The notes beneath the pieces were generated by a model, which had not been told where the DNA came from, made no database searches, and saw nothing but the letters and a program-made list of their open reading frames with translations. Below, in pieces: positions 51,510-61,961 of a DNA stretch of 64,000 nt. How positions within the stretch are numbered: the stretch's first letter is position 1; each line of letters starts with the position of its first letter. Source of the DNA: Ramazzottius varieornatus (taxonomy: Eukaryota > Tardigrada > Eutardigrada > Parachela > Ramazzottiidae). A program made the position numbers and the translations under genes. The DNA lies in NCBI GenBank assembly GCA_001949185.1, contig BDGG01000006.1, positions 2,188,463 to 2,252,462 on the forward strand, written 5' to 3'.

Positions 51510-51914
51510 GGCGTTTCCGCTGCCTTTCTTGTCGCGATGGGTTTCTATTCCACGCTGTTTTATGCTCAATCAATGAACCCAAGCCAATCAATCCATTTAG
51601 AGTTATATTTTTGATTGTTTTACCGACCTCAAGCGTACGTCCATTTTGTTTTCTTCATCACCGTGCACTTGTTCGAGCGCGTTTGAATTTTCACCGTTGC
51701 GCACGCGCCATCAGTGAAATTGGTTGCGCACTTCGACATTGCTAGCCTGCTTTTGGTTCATGCGGTTCTGCTGTACTTTTTGCGGTTCTTACTTTTTGGT
51801 CTTCCGGGTTTCGCCAGTCCTTTACGAATGAACCGTTAACCCAGTTGAGTTTATAAACATACAAGAGCAATTTTGTACAAACGAACAGTTTAAAATTCAT
51901 GAAAGAGAAGGTAC
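51510..51914. other. Convergent 3' region between MAPR and AKAP17A
   Basis: The two genes point at each other across about 400 bases. This should be the 3' UTRs of both. No canonical AATAAA was found on either strand, so variant poly(A) signals are likely. Confidence 0.4.
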
Positions 51915-54900
51915 TCAGCAGTATAAAACATTCTTCGGGGAGGTAAACAATGGATCTTTGCCGTCAAAGTTTGAAGCATGGTTGGAAGGAACAACGAGCA
52001 GTGTATCGTTACGATGGCCCTGGACCTCGTCTTCATAGCACACAACTTCTACAGGCTCAATTCTGGTAGCCACAAATTCTGGCTGATTTCTATAGACAGG
52101 CGAACGGAAGACAGGCACGAAAGATGTGTGAAAAGAGAATTCATTTCGAGAGTCGACGTCGTTGTTCGACGGCGCCGAGATGGGAGCTCGCTTGACTGGT
52201 GCTGAGCGTTGATTGGGTGGTGCAATGATCGGACTTCGCTTCACCGAACGCTCTTGATCTACAGGAGCTGTGACTGGACTTCGTTTGACGTGCCCGTTGT
52301 GATTTGAGTTCTCCATCATCGGACTTCGATCAATCGGGGATTGTTGATTGGATGCCTCTGGCAGAGAACTTCGTTTGACTTCGACTGAACTCTTCTTCGC
52401 TGATGCTACTCTTGACGTCCTGGGTTTCTCTTTCCGCACTTCCGGTTCAGGTGACGACACTAGATCTTCATCTACGTCTTCGAGATCCGGAATATCGCCG
52501 TCGAAGGTTTTCGGCAGAGGAAGGTCGTCCAGAAAGCGCTGCATGTGAGGCGTGATCAGAGGCGGATTCGGCATCTCAGCTCGAAGGAGCTTCAAGGCTT
52601 TCCGTTCTCGCCTCCTTTCTCTCTTGATCATTTTGTCTGTTTTCTTCTTGATCTTTTTCTCTTCTTTCTTCTTGCACTTCATCAGAACTGAACGAAGCTC
52701 GTCTTCTTTTTTCGAGAGCATACTTCTAAACTCTTCTTCCTTGTGCATTTCTCTCAACCGTTCTTCCTCCTTCCGGCGCTGTTCTTCAGCTTCTTGTCTT
52801 TTTCGCTCAATTTCCACAACTTCCGCTTGGCGCTTTTCCTGAAAATACCACCAATAAAGAGCGCCTTCTGACAGAAAATTCTCTTCAGGATGTTTCGGCA
52901 TACCTTTAGTCTATCAAAGACGAAAGTGAGAAGCCGGATGCTTTCCAGTTGCCTCTGAGCAATGAGCAACTTTCGTTCCTCAACGGCCACTTCGTGCTGT
53001 CTCTGTTTGTCTTCCGCCTTTTTTCTTCGTTCTTCGGCGCGTCTCTCTCGAGCTGCTCGCCGTTGTCGTCGTCGCTCTTCGCGTTCTAAGCGTTTCTGTT
53101 CCTGGATACGAAGCTCTTCCGCCTTTCTCTGCCTGCAAGCCGAACAGAAAGTCCAAAGCCAAAACTAACCGTACAAACTAGAATTTCGATCATTTTTGAT
53201 ATTAATTTTGTTTTGATATAAAAGGGCTCTCATCACCAAACTCTGTGTCCTTACTCTTCAATAACTCTGCGCTTTTCGGCTTCTTCCGCCTCGTGTTTCT
53301 CCTTCAGTTCCTTCTCCTTCTGAAGCCTCCTCCACTCCGCCCGATCGATCCTCCTTTTCCTCAAATGCTTGTCGCTCATATGCTGCGTTCTGTCAAAATC
53401 CAACTACCAAAAAACGTTATTTTAACGCAAACAATATTAGCAGGAAGAGAAACCAAGAGTAATACTTTGAAGTTGACTGTCAAAGACTTATCTTCGCCTT
53501 CTTTCCGCAGTAGCTTCATCCCATACAGACTGGTCATGCACTTGACGAAGCCCGCGTACTCCGTAAACTGGATATACGCGTCGAACACCAGCTCGTGGCC
53601 CAACGTTAGCAAGCTATTCACCAGAACATTCGGTTTCGAACTGTTTCTCGCTGGATCGAGTAGAGGAACGTCGACAGCTCTCAGCTTCCCGAACGCCTCA
53701 AAGACTTCCTTCAGTTTCGTGGCCGACGGCATTGTTTTATCTGTCTCTTTCTTATTGTCTGTCGTGTTTACTGTGCTCTTGGTTTGGTTTTTTGTGTAAG
53801 CTTCTGCAATGGTTGTTCTGGCAAACCACTTGCAGGGAAGATTCTGGAGGATGACGGTGTCCGGACGTTCACCAGGCTTCAGCTCGTTGAGATTCGTGGC
53901 GTCGCGGAAGAAGGCTGTCCAGTCGTGCCGTTGAGGGAAGTTCAGCTTGGCTTCTGCGCAGCTGACTTTGAGCCCTTCGGAGAATCCACTCAGCTTGATG
54001 GTACATCCTTCCAGCAGCCGGACGACTTTGACCATCAGATCTTTGTTGTCCACTTCGCCTTCGTAGCGAATAACCTGTCAACAACGCTTACAACGGCACA
54101 GTTAGCAGATAGTACAATGGTCACCGCACCAATCATACAAGTAGTGCAACAAGCTCCACCCATCGGCCAACCGTACCACGTGGTCCCACGCTGCTGCAGT
54201 TGCGACTACATGACGGGAAGCCAAGGTGCGGCGACCACACTACGCGGCTCCGCCCTGTTGAAGGGACGTCAAGCACTAGAGACGGGATAAGCGTGATTAA
54301 GTTCGGTTTGGTATATTTCGATTCGGTAAATCGTCACACTGAATCGAAAGTCTCGGTATGAAGTCCACACCGATATTTTCGGTTTGGTAAGTCGTCACAC
54401 CGAAATTTCGATTTACCAAACCGGATCACACCGAAAAATCGGTAAACCAAAACATAAAAAATCTCTTGCTAACGAAAACACCAGACCGAGCTAGCCCAAA
54501 ACGGGGAGTTCGTAAGCTATTTGGTGTGTCGTCAGACGGTAGAAGCGTTTTCACATACCGAGTGGTTTGGCTGACTAGCACCAAATACCGTGAAAAAGCC
54601 CGAAACTTTCCCGATATTGTTAAAAAATCGGTCAAATTCTTATCTTTCCGGGTCTTTCTGTATGTTTTGATTTACCTAAAGCTTTCGATTTGATATCAAT
54701 CTGGTGTGAACGCACACCGAAATCGATTTTTCGGTGTGGGGCTGACACCGATGTTTTCGGTTTCGGTATCTTCTCACACCAAATCGAAAAGTTCGATTTA
54801 GTTTCGATGAATTTCGGTAAATCATACTTATCCCCTCTATCAAGCACCACTTCAGCAGGACAGTAATGTGAACAACAAACCAATCAACAAGTTCAATCCA

Positions 54901-55258
54901 TCTTGCAACGCTCAAACAATCGAGGTATATTTCTAATCACAGTACCTCCAGTGAGCTGCTGACGACTTTCATCACGCTGAATACGTGTGGCCTAGCCAGA
55001 CTCTTGACTTTCTCCATGACTTCCCAGTTTGAGATGGCTTTTCCTTCATAGCCCGGACGGACAGAGTTCGTGGCGAGAGATTTGGGCAAGCGAACGTCGA
55101 CAGCAACGCGAGCGATGGGCTTCAGGTACAGCGCAGATGGCTCGCACAGTGGTATGATGTCCGTCAGATCGGTGCATTGCTGCACCAGTGCCGACGACTA
55201 TAACAGTCAAACTATCAAGCAGGAAACACACAGCTGAATTCCAACGTTATCTTACCAT
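51915..55258 (-). CDS. AKAP17A / XE7-like splicing-associated PKA anchor, six exons
   Basis: Minus-strand exons 55258-55256 (only the ATG), 55197-54946, 54074-53466, 53403-53255, 53132-52904 and 52838-51915 join in phase to 721 residues. The N-terminal region (CEPSALYLKPIARV, GKAISNWEVMEKV), the middle (CTIKLSGFSEGLKVSCAE, FPQRHDWTAFFRDA, LKPGERPDTVILQNLPCKWF, RRM-like AVDVPLLDPAR) and the long E/R/K coiled coil ending in VEERKLLIAQRQLESIRL follow human AKAP17A in order and spacing. That protein sits in nuclear speckles, binds the PKA RI subunit and affects splice-site choice. The C-terminus carries four or five VKRSP-type repeats (about 52180-52380) that I do not know from the human protein. 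Intron two contains a hAT-like MITE. The donor after exon three (GTATTA) is weak. Ortholog assignment is firm. Confidence 0.92.
54277..54839. mobile_element. hAT-type non-autonomous element (MITE), 563 bp, 8-bp target duplication
   Basis: The perfect 8-bp direct repeat TCAAGCAC flanks the element (54269-54276 and 54840-54847). The ends are inverted (TAGAGACGGGATAAGCGTGA on the left, TAGAGGGGATAAGTATGATT on the right, reverse strand, with a two-base indel). TAG/CAG ends with 8-bp duplications are the hAT superfamily hallmark. The interior is made of repeated CACACCGAAA/TTTCGGT words in both orientations and has no coding capacity. It lies in intron two of the AKAP17A gene. Confidence 0.82.
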
Positions 55259-56493
55259 CTTTCCAGGTTAAAACGGAACGTCGGCGAGGAATACCAGAGG
55301 ACGGTCAAACTAGCCAAGGACAATCACCATGCGCATCTTTCGATCTTCCCATCGTCCAGTTCACGGACGGTGGTTGTGGAGCCCCCTGTCGATGGAATCT
55401 GAAGTCAGAACCTACAAACATCGATCTGCTACCGTCAAAGACTCCAACGCAGTTGGTGAAGACAGAAATACGCAAGAGAAGAGAAAGACAAGAAGTTCAA
55501 GAATGATGGGAAAAGGTTAAAAATTCACGAAGTTTCCTTACTGTTGTTTCTAAGTGCATGTCGTCTTCCATGTCTTGCGCAACAACACAATGCGCACAGG
55601 CCGTGACAGCTTGTGCCTCGATCCGGTGCATCCGTGCGCACTGTGCACCATACCAACTGACTTCATCGCGAGATGCCGACCTGAGACTGAGTGACGCCAC
55701 TGTAGCACGAAGCCCGACGCGATTTCCTCCTCTTCATCCACAGCCGAAGCCTATGGAGGCTCTCTGCAGTCTGCACCGTGCTTGGCATCGTCTTCATCGA
55801 CAGATTCAGCACAAGCAGCCTCCTGCGATCTGCGTCCAACATCAGCCAGCTGCATCTGCAGTGCGGGATTGAGAGAGTGGCAAGTTGCACATGGGAGCAG
55901 GCAGGTATCGCCTTTCGTTCCTTTTCTTTAGAATTGTTTCTTCCCCAACTCAACATATTGCTCCACTGCAGTTGAACAAGTTGCTCTTTTTCTGCCCTGT
56001 TTAATCCACTTCTGAATTATCAAGAGACTCGTTGAGCCCACATCCCGTAAGCATCCGTGTGATGTCTTTTCAAGCAGCAGCCGGAAATTTTGACAACCTA
56101 TAATAACAACTCGAACACATTCCGAAGCTGAATTTCCCTGAACGGAAAAGGACCCGTACACCCTGGGGTAAGCAATGGTCGTTCAACGTCACGTGACAGT
56201 TTTCTTCTGCGGATCGCAAGTCCACTTGTGCCAGATTAGATCTTTACAGCGTTAGGGATTTTCAATTATGAGAAACGTGGTGAGAAAGTAATCAAGGAAA
56301 CAAGCTTGGCTTTTCGCCGAACGACACGCGCCCTGTATTATTGCTTTTTACGATCCGGTCGTTAAGACGGCTTTATGGGAGATTTGAATCGATAAAGTCA
56401 GCATGAGGAGACTATGGGTTTCAAGCTGACGTATTGATTTTCCCTCTCGTTTGTAGTGTGAGAGAAAAAAAGCATTGCTGTAAAGTGGAAAAG
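55259..56493. other. Divergent promoter region between AKAP17A and synaptogyrin
   Basis: No coding exon is supported. A TTTGTAG acceptor at 56450-56456 suggests that the synaptogyrin transcript has an upstream non-coding exon. Frames near 55558-55872 on both strands are open but mutually overlapping and lack any family pattern. Confidence 0.4.
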
Positions 56494-57855
56494 ATGATGA
56501 ACAGTGGCATGATGAACACGGCTGGCGCTTACGGGGCAGGCAAAGCCGGTGCACCCTTCGACCTGATGACTTTCATCCGCCGCCCGGCTGTCATCCTACG
56601 GCTTGTCGCCATCCTGTTCTCCATCATCGTCTTTGGCTGCCTGGCTTCCGAAGGCTACATGGAAGACAAATGCATTATGAACGAAAGTAATGCTTGTGGC
56701 TTCGGGGTCTTTGTCGGTGTCATTGGTTTCCTCGGAAGGTACGATCGTAAGGCACAACTATGCCTACTTCATGGTTTCTTGTACCGGTACCTGTAGTTGG
56801 AAACAACACCTTGTTCCTGTGCATATCGTTCCTTATGCAAACGAACACAGCCTACAATCATACGTAATATGCAGTCCAAATTTTATGAAGCTCACCCTAA
56901 TGCAGACATTACGATAAGCTCTCTTACGTGGAACGTGTTACATAGAATGAGCGAAATATCCACCGTTAAACAAGTGGGTTTCGACGGCTCAGTTTTGATA
57001 CGAACTTTTTTGCTGCCAAAGTACACTTTTTTGACATCAGAGTATTCAGAGTACTCAAGGGCTTCGCGTGGTGGAGTCGCCACGCTTCGTCACGGATAGA
57101 AGTTTCACAAAACTGTTCGCCCTTCTGAGAAGATCTTGCCGAATAATCCAGCGGTGATTAGTAGCTGAAGCACCCCCACATGGGGGTTTATTGTCAGAAC
57201 AGATGCAGACGCACATTTGGGGCTGTATGATGTCATCGTGACGTCAAAACTTTGTTGGTCGAAACTTCGAATCACTTCAGAGTTTTCTGACAGTCATCTG
57301 ACCAGTGGTCTCCTCAACAATTAGACTGTGGAACGTTCGTATTAAAATTGGGCCGCCGATCTAGATCTAGAGTGCTATGTGCTAAATAGACGTCTTATGC
57401 ACTTTACGTGTTTCAGTGTGGGGTTGCTGGTTTTGGAATGGCGCTTCGAGCAGATATCCAGTGTAAAGATTCGTCGGCGAGCTGTCCTTGGCGATCTCGG
57501 GTTCACCGCAGCCTGGGCATTCTTCTGGTTCATCGGTTTCTGTTACATGGCGAATCAATGGTCGAAGACGGAAGAAGACGCCACCGTTGCCGACTACGGC
57601 GAGACCAACGCTCAGGCCGCCGTGGCCTTCTCCTTCTTCAGCATTCCGGTCTGGTTGGCCCTGGCATACCTCACCTACCTCCGTTACCAACAAGGAGTGG
57701 CTAACGCCTTCAACCCTGGCTTCGAAAGCGACGCGGCTGGTGGCATGCCCAGAGGCGGTTACAGTAGTTACCCCGGTGCCCCGGACGATCACTACCAGGA
57801 TGCGCCGTTCGCTTCACCCGGACAGAATCAAGGGTTCCAGTCACCCGCATATTAG
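56494..57855 (+). CDS. Synaptogyrin, two exons
   Basis: Exons 56494-56738 and 57417-57855 join in phase (AG|T codon) to 227 residues, the normal synaptogyrin length. Four MARVEL-type membrane helices lie at about 33-51, 68-90, 105-127 and 148-171. Family words are visible: ESNACGFGVFVGVIGFL in helix two, EQISSVKIRRRAVLGDLG in the cytoplasmic loop, FWFIGFCYMANQW in helix three, and a cytoplasmic tail rich in Tyr, Gly and Pro (PRGGYSSYPGAP). Synaptogyrins are abundant synaptic-vesicle proteins that shape vesicle membranes and exocytosis; the tyrosine-rich tail is a phosphorylation target in relatives. The start is the first of two ATGs (MMNSGMMN) and follows AAAAG. A stop-free stretch upstream (from 56434) lies partly before a likely acceptor, so it is probably UTR. 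Confidence 0.94.
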
Positions 57856-57964
57856 ATGACCGTCACCATGAACCAGGAAAACGAATCGCATTTATGGATG
57901 CTCCAGAAGTGTTGAGGAAGACATTCAACTACGGTCTACTTGTGGAAGAGCCACCCGGTGTCAA

Positions 57965-58608
57965 TGTTGCATGTCGTCCTGTGATAAATTCACGATCTTC
58001 AGTTCTTGTCCCCTGAGTATTTCGTAGTCTAAGGGTAATACTTAAGTGTCTGAAAAGCTCGCGGCGACACGAATTAATTTACAGTGTATAATAAGTTATG
58101 TCATGAGTTATGCAATAGGTAATGTCGTTCCAGAACGAACCATCACCCCAGAGTTGACCACTTCGACTATAGCTATGGAACTATCTACGAGTTCCCACAT
58201 TTTTGTTTATCATTCATGTGTAAGTAAAGTCTCAAAACACTACAGCTCACCGTACATGTTGGTAGAACGAATACATGCTCCACCAACATGTATTCGTTCC
58301 ACCAACATGTCCAACATGTACGGTGAGCTGTAGTGTTTTGAGACTTTACTTACACATGAATGATAAACAAAAATGTGGGAACTCGTAGATAGTTCCATAG
58401 CTATAGTCGAAGTGGTCAACTCTGGGGTGATGGTTCGTTCTGGAACGACATTACCTATTGCATAACTCATGACATAACTTATTATACACTGTAAATTAAT
58501 TCGTGTCGCCGCGAGCTTTTCAGACACTTAAGTATTACCCTTAGACTACGAAATACTCAGGGGACAAGAACTGAAGATCGTGAATTTATCACAGGACGAC
58601 ATGCAACA
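57965..58608. repeat. 644-bp near-perfect palindrome ending at an assembly gap
   Basis: The left arm begins TGTTGCATGTCGTC at 57965. The right arm ends with the exact complement at 58608, one base before the run of Ns. The arms are practically identical over about 290 bp; the centre holds a few inverted 19-bp minisatellite units (ACATGTTGGTGGAACGAAT type) with one 9-bp insertion. Because the two arms are mirror copies, open frames on both strands here read the same. This is either a real inverted duplication or a fold-back misassembly. Confidence 0.85.
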
Positions 58609-58658
58609 NNNNNNNNNNNNNNNNNNNNNNNNNNNNNNNNNNNNNNNNNNNNNNNNNN
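58609..58658. other. Assembly gap of 50 Ns
   Basis: A run of exactly 50 N lies between a palindrome and a tandem repeat. The true size is unknown because 50 looks like a placeholder length. Confidence 0.99.
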
Positions 58659-58726
58659 TACATGTTGGTGGAACGAATACATGTTGGTGGAACGAATACA
58701 TGTTGGTGGAACGAATACATGTTGGT
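58659..58726. repeat. 19-bp minisatellite (about 3.5 copies visible)
   Basis: The unit TACATGTTGGTGGAACGAA is repeated head to tail directly after the gap. The same unit occurs in both orientations at the palindrome centre (58250-58330), so the gap probably hides a longer, collapsed array. Confidence 0.85.
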
Positions 58727-58963
58727 GTAACTAGTGAAAAATAAAATTACTAAAAACAGATGTTGGTGTCGTCCAACCGGAGCACCCATATCTGGAAAAG
58801 TCGCTGATTGCCGACCTTGATAACTTAAAGTATTGTATCTTCCGAGATTTTAAGATTTTATTGGTTTTTGTTTTCAGATTTCAAATGTAAAAAAACGAAA
58901 CGAAGCGTAGCACAAGGTAGACTTCGTGGTTTCGAGTATCCAAAATATAAAAAATTTCTTCTA

Positions 58964-59080
58964 GACCGCGGGAGAACGGAAAGGTTCCCTCACGGGATCC
59001 GCTGTTCGAGTCTGAACTGCATGTGGTGAACCACAGTCTAACCTTTTCCGCCAAAGTGGCTTACCCGCCGTCCCGCGGTC
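58964..59080. repeat. Nested inverted repeats, about 117 bases, capable of a branched hairpin
   Basis: GACCGCGGGA (58964-58973) pairs exactly with TCCCGCGGTC (59071-59080). Inside, CGGAAAGGTT (58977-58986) pairs with AACCTTTTCCG (59040-59050) with a one-base bulge, and GTGGTGAACCAC near 59023-59034 forms an apical hairpin. It could be a structured RNA or a very small inverted-repeat element. No Pol III boxes or target duplication were recognised. Confidence 0.45.
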
Positions 59081-59566
59081 CATCCATCGCGTCGAGATAC
59101 CTTCAAATGCAGGACTAATTGGTTCGTGGGGTGCCTCCTACTTTGTCAAATTACCACGTAGTACCAGAGAGGATTAGTCTGATTCGTGGTCTGCAGATCT
59201 TATCCTTCGGCTCCGGTGTACTTGGACATGTACCTCGAAGCTTGATGGTAATCCAGCTGCAAAATATCCATATCGGAGTGCTCGACCAAGAAACTATAAG
59301 CAGAGCATGTGCCGGCGACACCTGTATGCCGATTTCCCGCCCGCGGCCCCCTGCATTGTTCTTCCTGTTTGAATTTCCTAGTCTTTGACCTACCGGTTTA
59401 TCTCGACGGAGCCGATCCGTAAATCCGTGTAAAGATCTCGGGAGAAGTGAGTAACATCCTTCGCAGGTCTGAAGTTCACGCGAGGAGACATGACTCTGCT
59501 CGCAACATCAAACGTAGTCTTGGATCCTCGGTCGACCTTGCCTGGAAGATTTAATATCTGTTCAAC

Positions 59567-60001
59567 ATGGACAACAATTCATCGTGGCTGACAATCTCAA
59601 CCGTCGTTATTCCGTTACACGCTCTCATGCTGAGCAGCTCAACCACGACTTCAACAAAATGGGTCGATCTTCCGAGCAGTTTTCCGTGTCAGCTGCGACA
59701 TCGCGGCGCTCTTTCTCTCGATGCCTTCCTGCTGTTCCTCATCTACGAAGACCACAACTACCGGACCTGTTTTCGTGTCTCCATTGCAGACCTGTACTAC
59801 GTCAACCTTTTCTACGTGCACGTGGTCAGTTTCGCCTTCACCATGGCCAACACTTGGGTTGCAGTTTCCGGAGCACCTCTATGGGTATATCGGGTCTCTA
59901 TACGTTAAAAACAGCAACGCCCATTTGCCCATCGCCATCAACCATGCATGGGCCACAACCTTCCCCGTTACTAACCTTTGGTTGACAATGGCTGCCACTT
60001 A
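59567..60001 (+). pseudogene. Receptor-like (GPCR-type) pseudogene fragment
   Basis: One frame (59567-59908) reads MDNNSSWLTISTVVIPLHAL, then hydrophobic sequence with IYEDHNYRTCFRVSIADLYYV and FAFTMANTWVAV, and stops. A second frame then gives SLYVKNSNAHLPIAINHAWATTFPVTN to a stop at 60001. The order of a hydrophobic helix, a short loop with an RT-F box, a further helix and then HLPIAINHAWATTFPV resembles helices one to three of a rhodopsin-type receptor, the last piece sitting where the DRY region and IL2 would be. The frame change and early end indicate a truncated pseudogene. The family call is tentative. Confidence 0.4.
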
Positions 60002-60338
60002 ATTTATGACCACTGGTCTAGTGAATGTCTTCAAGAAATTCGCCGGCCGTGTGCCAGTGCAACCTAGTCTAACTTGAAGGAACAGTTTACAGCGAACAGC
60101 GCGAGGGTCTCCGGCCCTTTCCTGCAGAGCAGATTTTGAGACGTAATTGCTAGGCAGTATTGCCGCGTAAATAGTGACGGGTTTTTCAAAATCGTATTCT
60201 TCGTCATGGCAAAACACCAAAACAGAGATTCACACAGCATGTGAATAATATATTGTGATTGTGTCTTGTATTAATCGGCATTGAAAAACTTCAATATACA
60301 TTTCTTGTTACGACGTACTACAAACAGAAGGCCTCAAG

Positions 60339-61337
60339 ATGCGTTTGAGATTGTCGGATTTGTCAATCAGTATTGGTACCTTGAGGGCTGCCGTTTCTTC
60401 AGAAGGCTTTCTTGCTGTATGGCTGGTGATATCTTCAACTTCCTTCACCTTCGTCGCAGGTGAGCCGTAACTGTTTGTAACGAGCTTCTCCTATCCGTTG
60501 AATGTGTTAGAAGAGTTTAGTCTGCAGCTGTTACAAGGTGCATTGCTTGCTCTACCTATCATCTGGATCACCCTAATGACCTCTTGGAGCCCAACCAGAA
60601 TGACCCAGGATGTCTGGCGTCAACCAGGGCTATCCTTGACACGTATACGAGAGGCTGCGTCAGTATTAACCCCAAATACTCTGACTCCGGTGTTTCCGGA
60701 TTGGGATGTCAAACTGTATATTTTATGGCTCCAGACGGAATTGCAGGTAACGGATATGAAACTTCGCCATATAAGCACTATAAGACAACAGTACGCATCG
60801 TCGAAATACTGCTATTGTTAAACATGCTCGTATGTTGTAGTCGAGAGAGCTTTTCGTGGATGCATCATTATGGATGTGTTCGTAAAAGATGGCCTCAATG
60901 TAACTGCTGCTCGGTCACCCACTGGACACTGTTTTACACATCCGTTTGCCAATGGTGCCCAGTCCTGTGTTTGTGCGAGCGCGGAGGCCTGCAACAACAA
61001 ACCTTTTATTGGGAAAAACATGATCAAACAATACGTTGCGTCATATGTCCGACCAGATGCACAAGGAAACCTGCCGACGGGCACGGGTACGGGCACGGGA
61101 TCAGGTTCCGGTTCTAATCCTGGTGGTGGCGGAGGCGCGAGTGGAGGCGCCAGCGGAGGCGGATCTGGAGATCCTTCTGGAAGCGGAGGTGGAAATGGTG
61201 GTGACAGTGTAGCACTGGATGCCAGTAATCAGACCGGTTCGGAGGCCGGTGGCAGCCAAGCCGGATCGAGCGGTTGTGGGAAACTTTACGCGACTGCGGG
61301 ATTCTGTGTGCTGGTTGTGTTTGCCACTTTGCTGTAG
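60339..61337 (+). CDS. Secreted Ly6/uPAR-type three-finger protein with glycine-rich stalk and probable GPI anchor
   Basis: Exons 60339-60459, 60528-60746 and 60841-61337 join in phase to 278 residues. Exon one ends in a hydrophobic signal segment (GFLAVWLVISSTSFTFVA). The mature part begins TRCIACSTYHLDHPND and contains ten cysteines (CIAC, GCLAS, RGCV, GLGC, FRGC, GHC, SCVC, ACNN) ending in the diagnostic C-x-C...CN motif of LU/three-finger domains. After the domain comes a stalk of about 50 Gly/Ser residues and a final hydrophobic tail (LYATAGFCVLVVFATLL) typical of GPI-anchor signals. Such proteins in invertebrates (e.g. quiver/sleepless relatives) tune channels and junctions at the cell surface. 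The ATG context is CTCAAG-ATG. The ligand and exact subfamily are unknown. Confidence 0.82.
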
Positions 61338-61760
61338 CGCTACATGACGAACTATTGCCAAGAAAAGCGAAAGTACGGGACCCTGTACACGGCGCCACAA
61401 ATGGATACGAGTGGCGCGTGAGGATTTTTGAGAGAGCGAGCTTTTCGGTTGGACCGTTGTATTTGGATTAGACTGTCTTCCTCTCTATTGTCTGTCGAGA
61501 AAATTACTGTATTAACTGCATGTCCACCTTAGAAAGAATATCAAAAACCGTAATGCTACAGACTTCGTTTTCAAATTTATCACTGGGTACTCGAAGAAGT
61601 CAAACGTTGAGAGCATCTACTGTACATCCACAAAACAAAGCCAACCAAATTATGTTGACCGCCCTTCGTTCAAATTTGTCGATAGCTCGCAAACATTTAC
61701 AAGAGTATATAGTACGGCTCATACTTATCTGCCTGTAGAATACTGCACACCCTCTTTGTT
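61338..61760. other. Intergenic spacer after the Ly6-type gene
   Basis: No coding exon is supported and no AATAAA was seen close to the stop. It is presumably the 3' UTR and spacer. Confidence 0.4.
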
Positions 61761-61961
61761 TCAGAAGGCAATTCCAAAGGTTCGTTGTACATGTGCCGTA
61801 CCAAAAACGTTCAACGTTTCCGTATCAACATCGGGAATGACGCAGCATCCCGACAAGCATTCTTCCATGGTAGACTCAGAGACGGCACCGAAGACCGGCG
61901 AAGCAACAGCTAGGGCCGCTTTGTGTACAGGGATTTCTGTTCTAACCGAAGACTCGAACAC
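61761..61961 (-). pseudogene. BTB-domain fragment
   Basis: The minus-strand frame reads FESSVRTEIPVHKAALAVAS, PVFGAVSESTMEECLSG, then VIPDVDTETLNVF. This is the core of a BTB/POZ domain: a PVHKAALA helix, SPVF, a ...MEE... strand and DVD-x-E-x-x-x-x-F. In intact domains a FIYTG-like motif follows; here the frame runs into unrelated sequence and stops. Upstream on the same strand the frame continues to a stop near 62007 with no clear MATH or other domain. It is best taken as a decayed fragment of a BTB (possibly MATH-BTB/SPOP-like) gene. Confidence 0.55.

Noticed and set aside
58046-58527. Two identical frames on opposite strands
   Set aside because: They arise from the palindrome and have no domain or start context.
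58990-59080. Possible tRNA because of a GTTCGAGTC word
   Set aside because: No acceptor stem, A box or anticodon arm can be placed around it.
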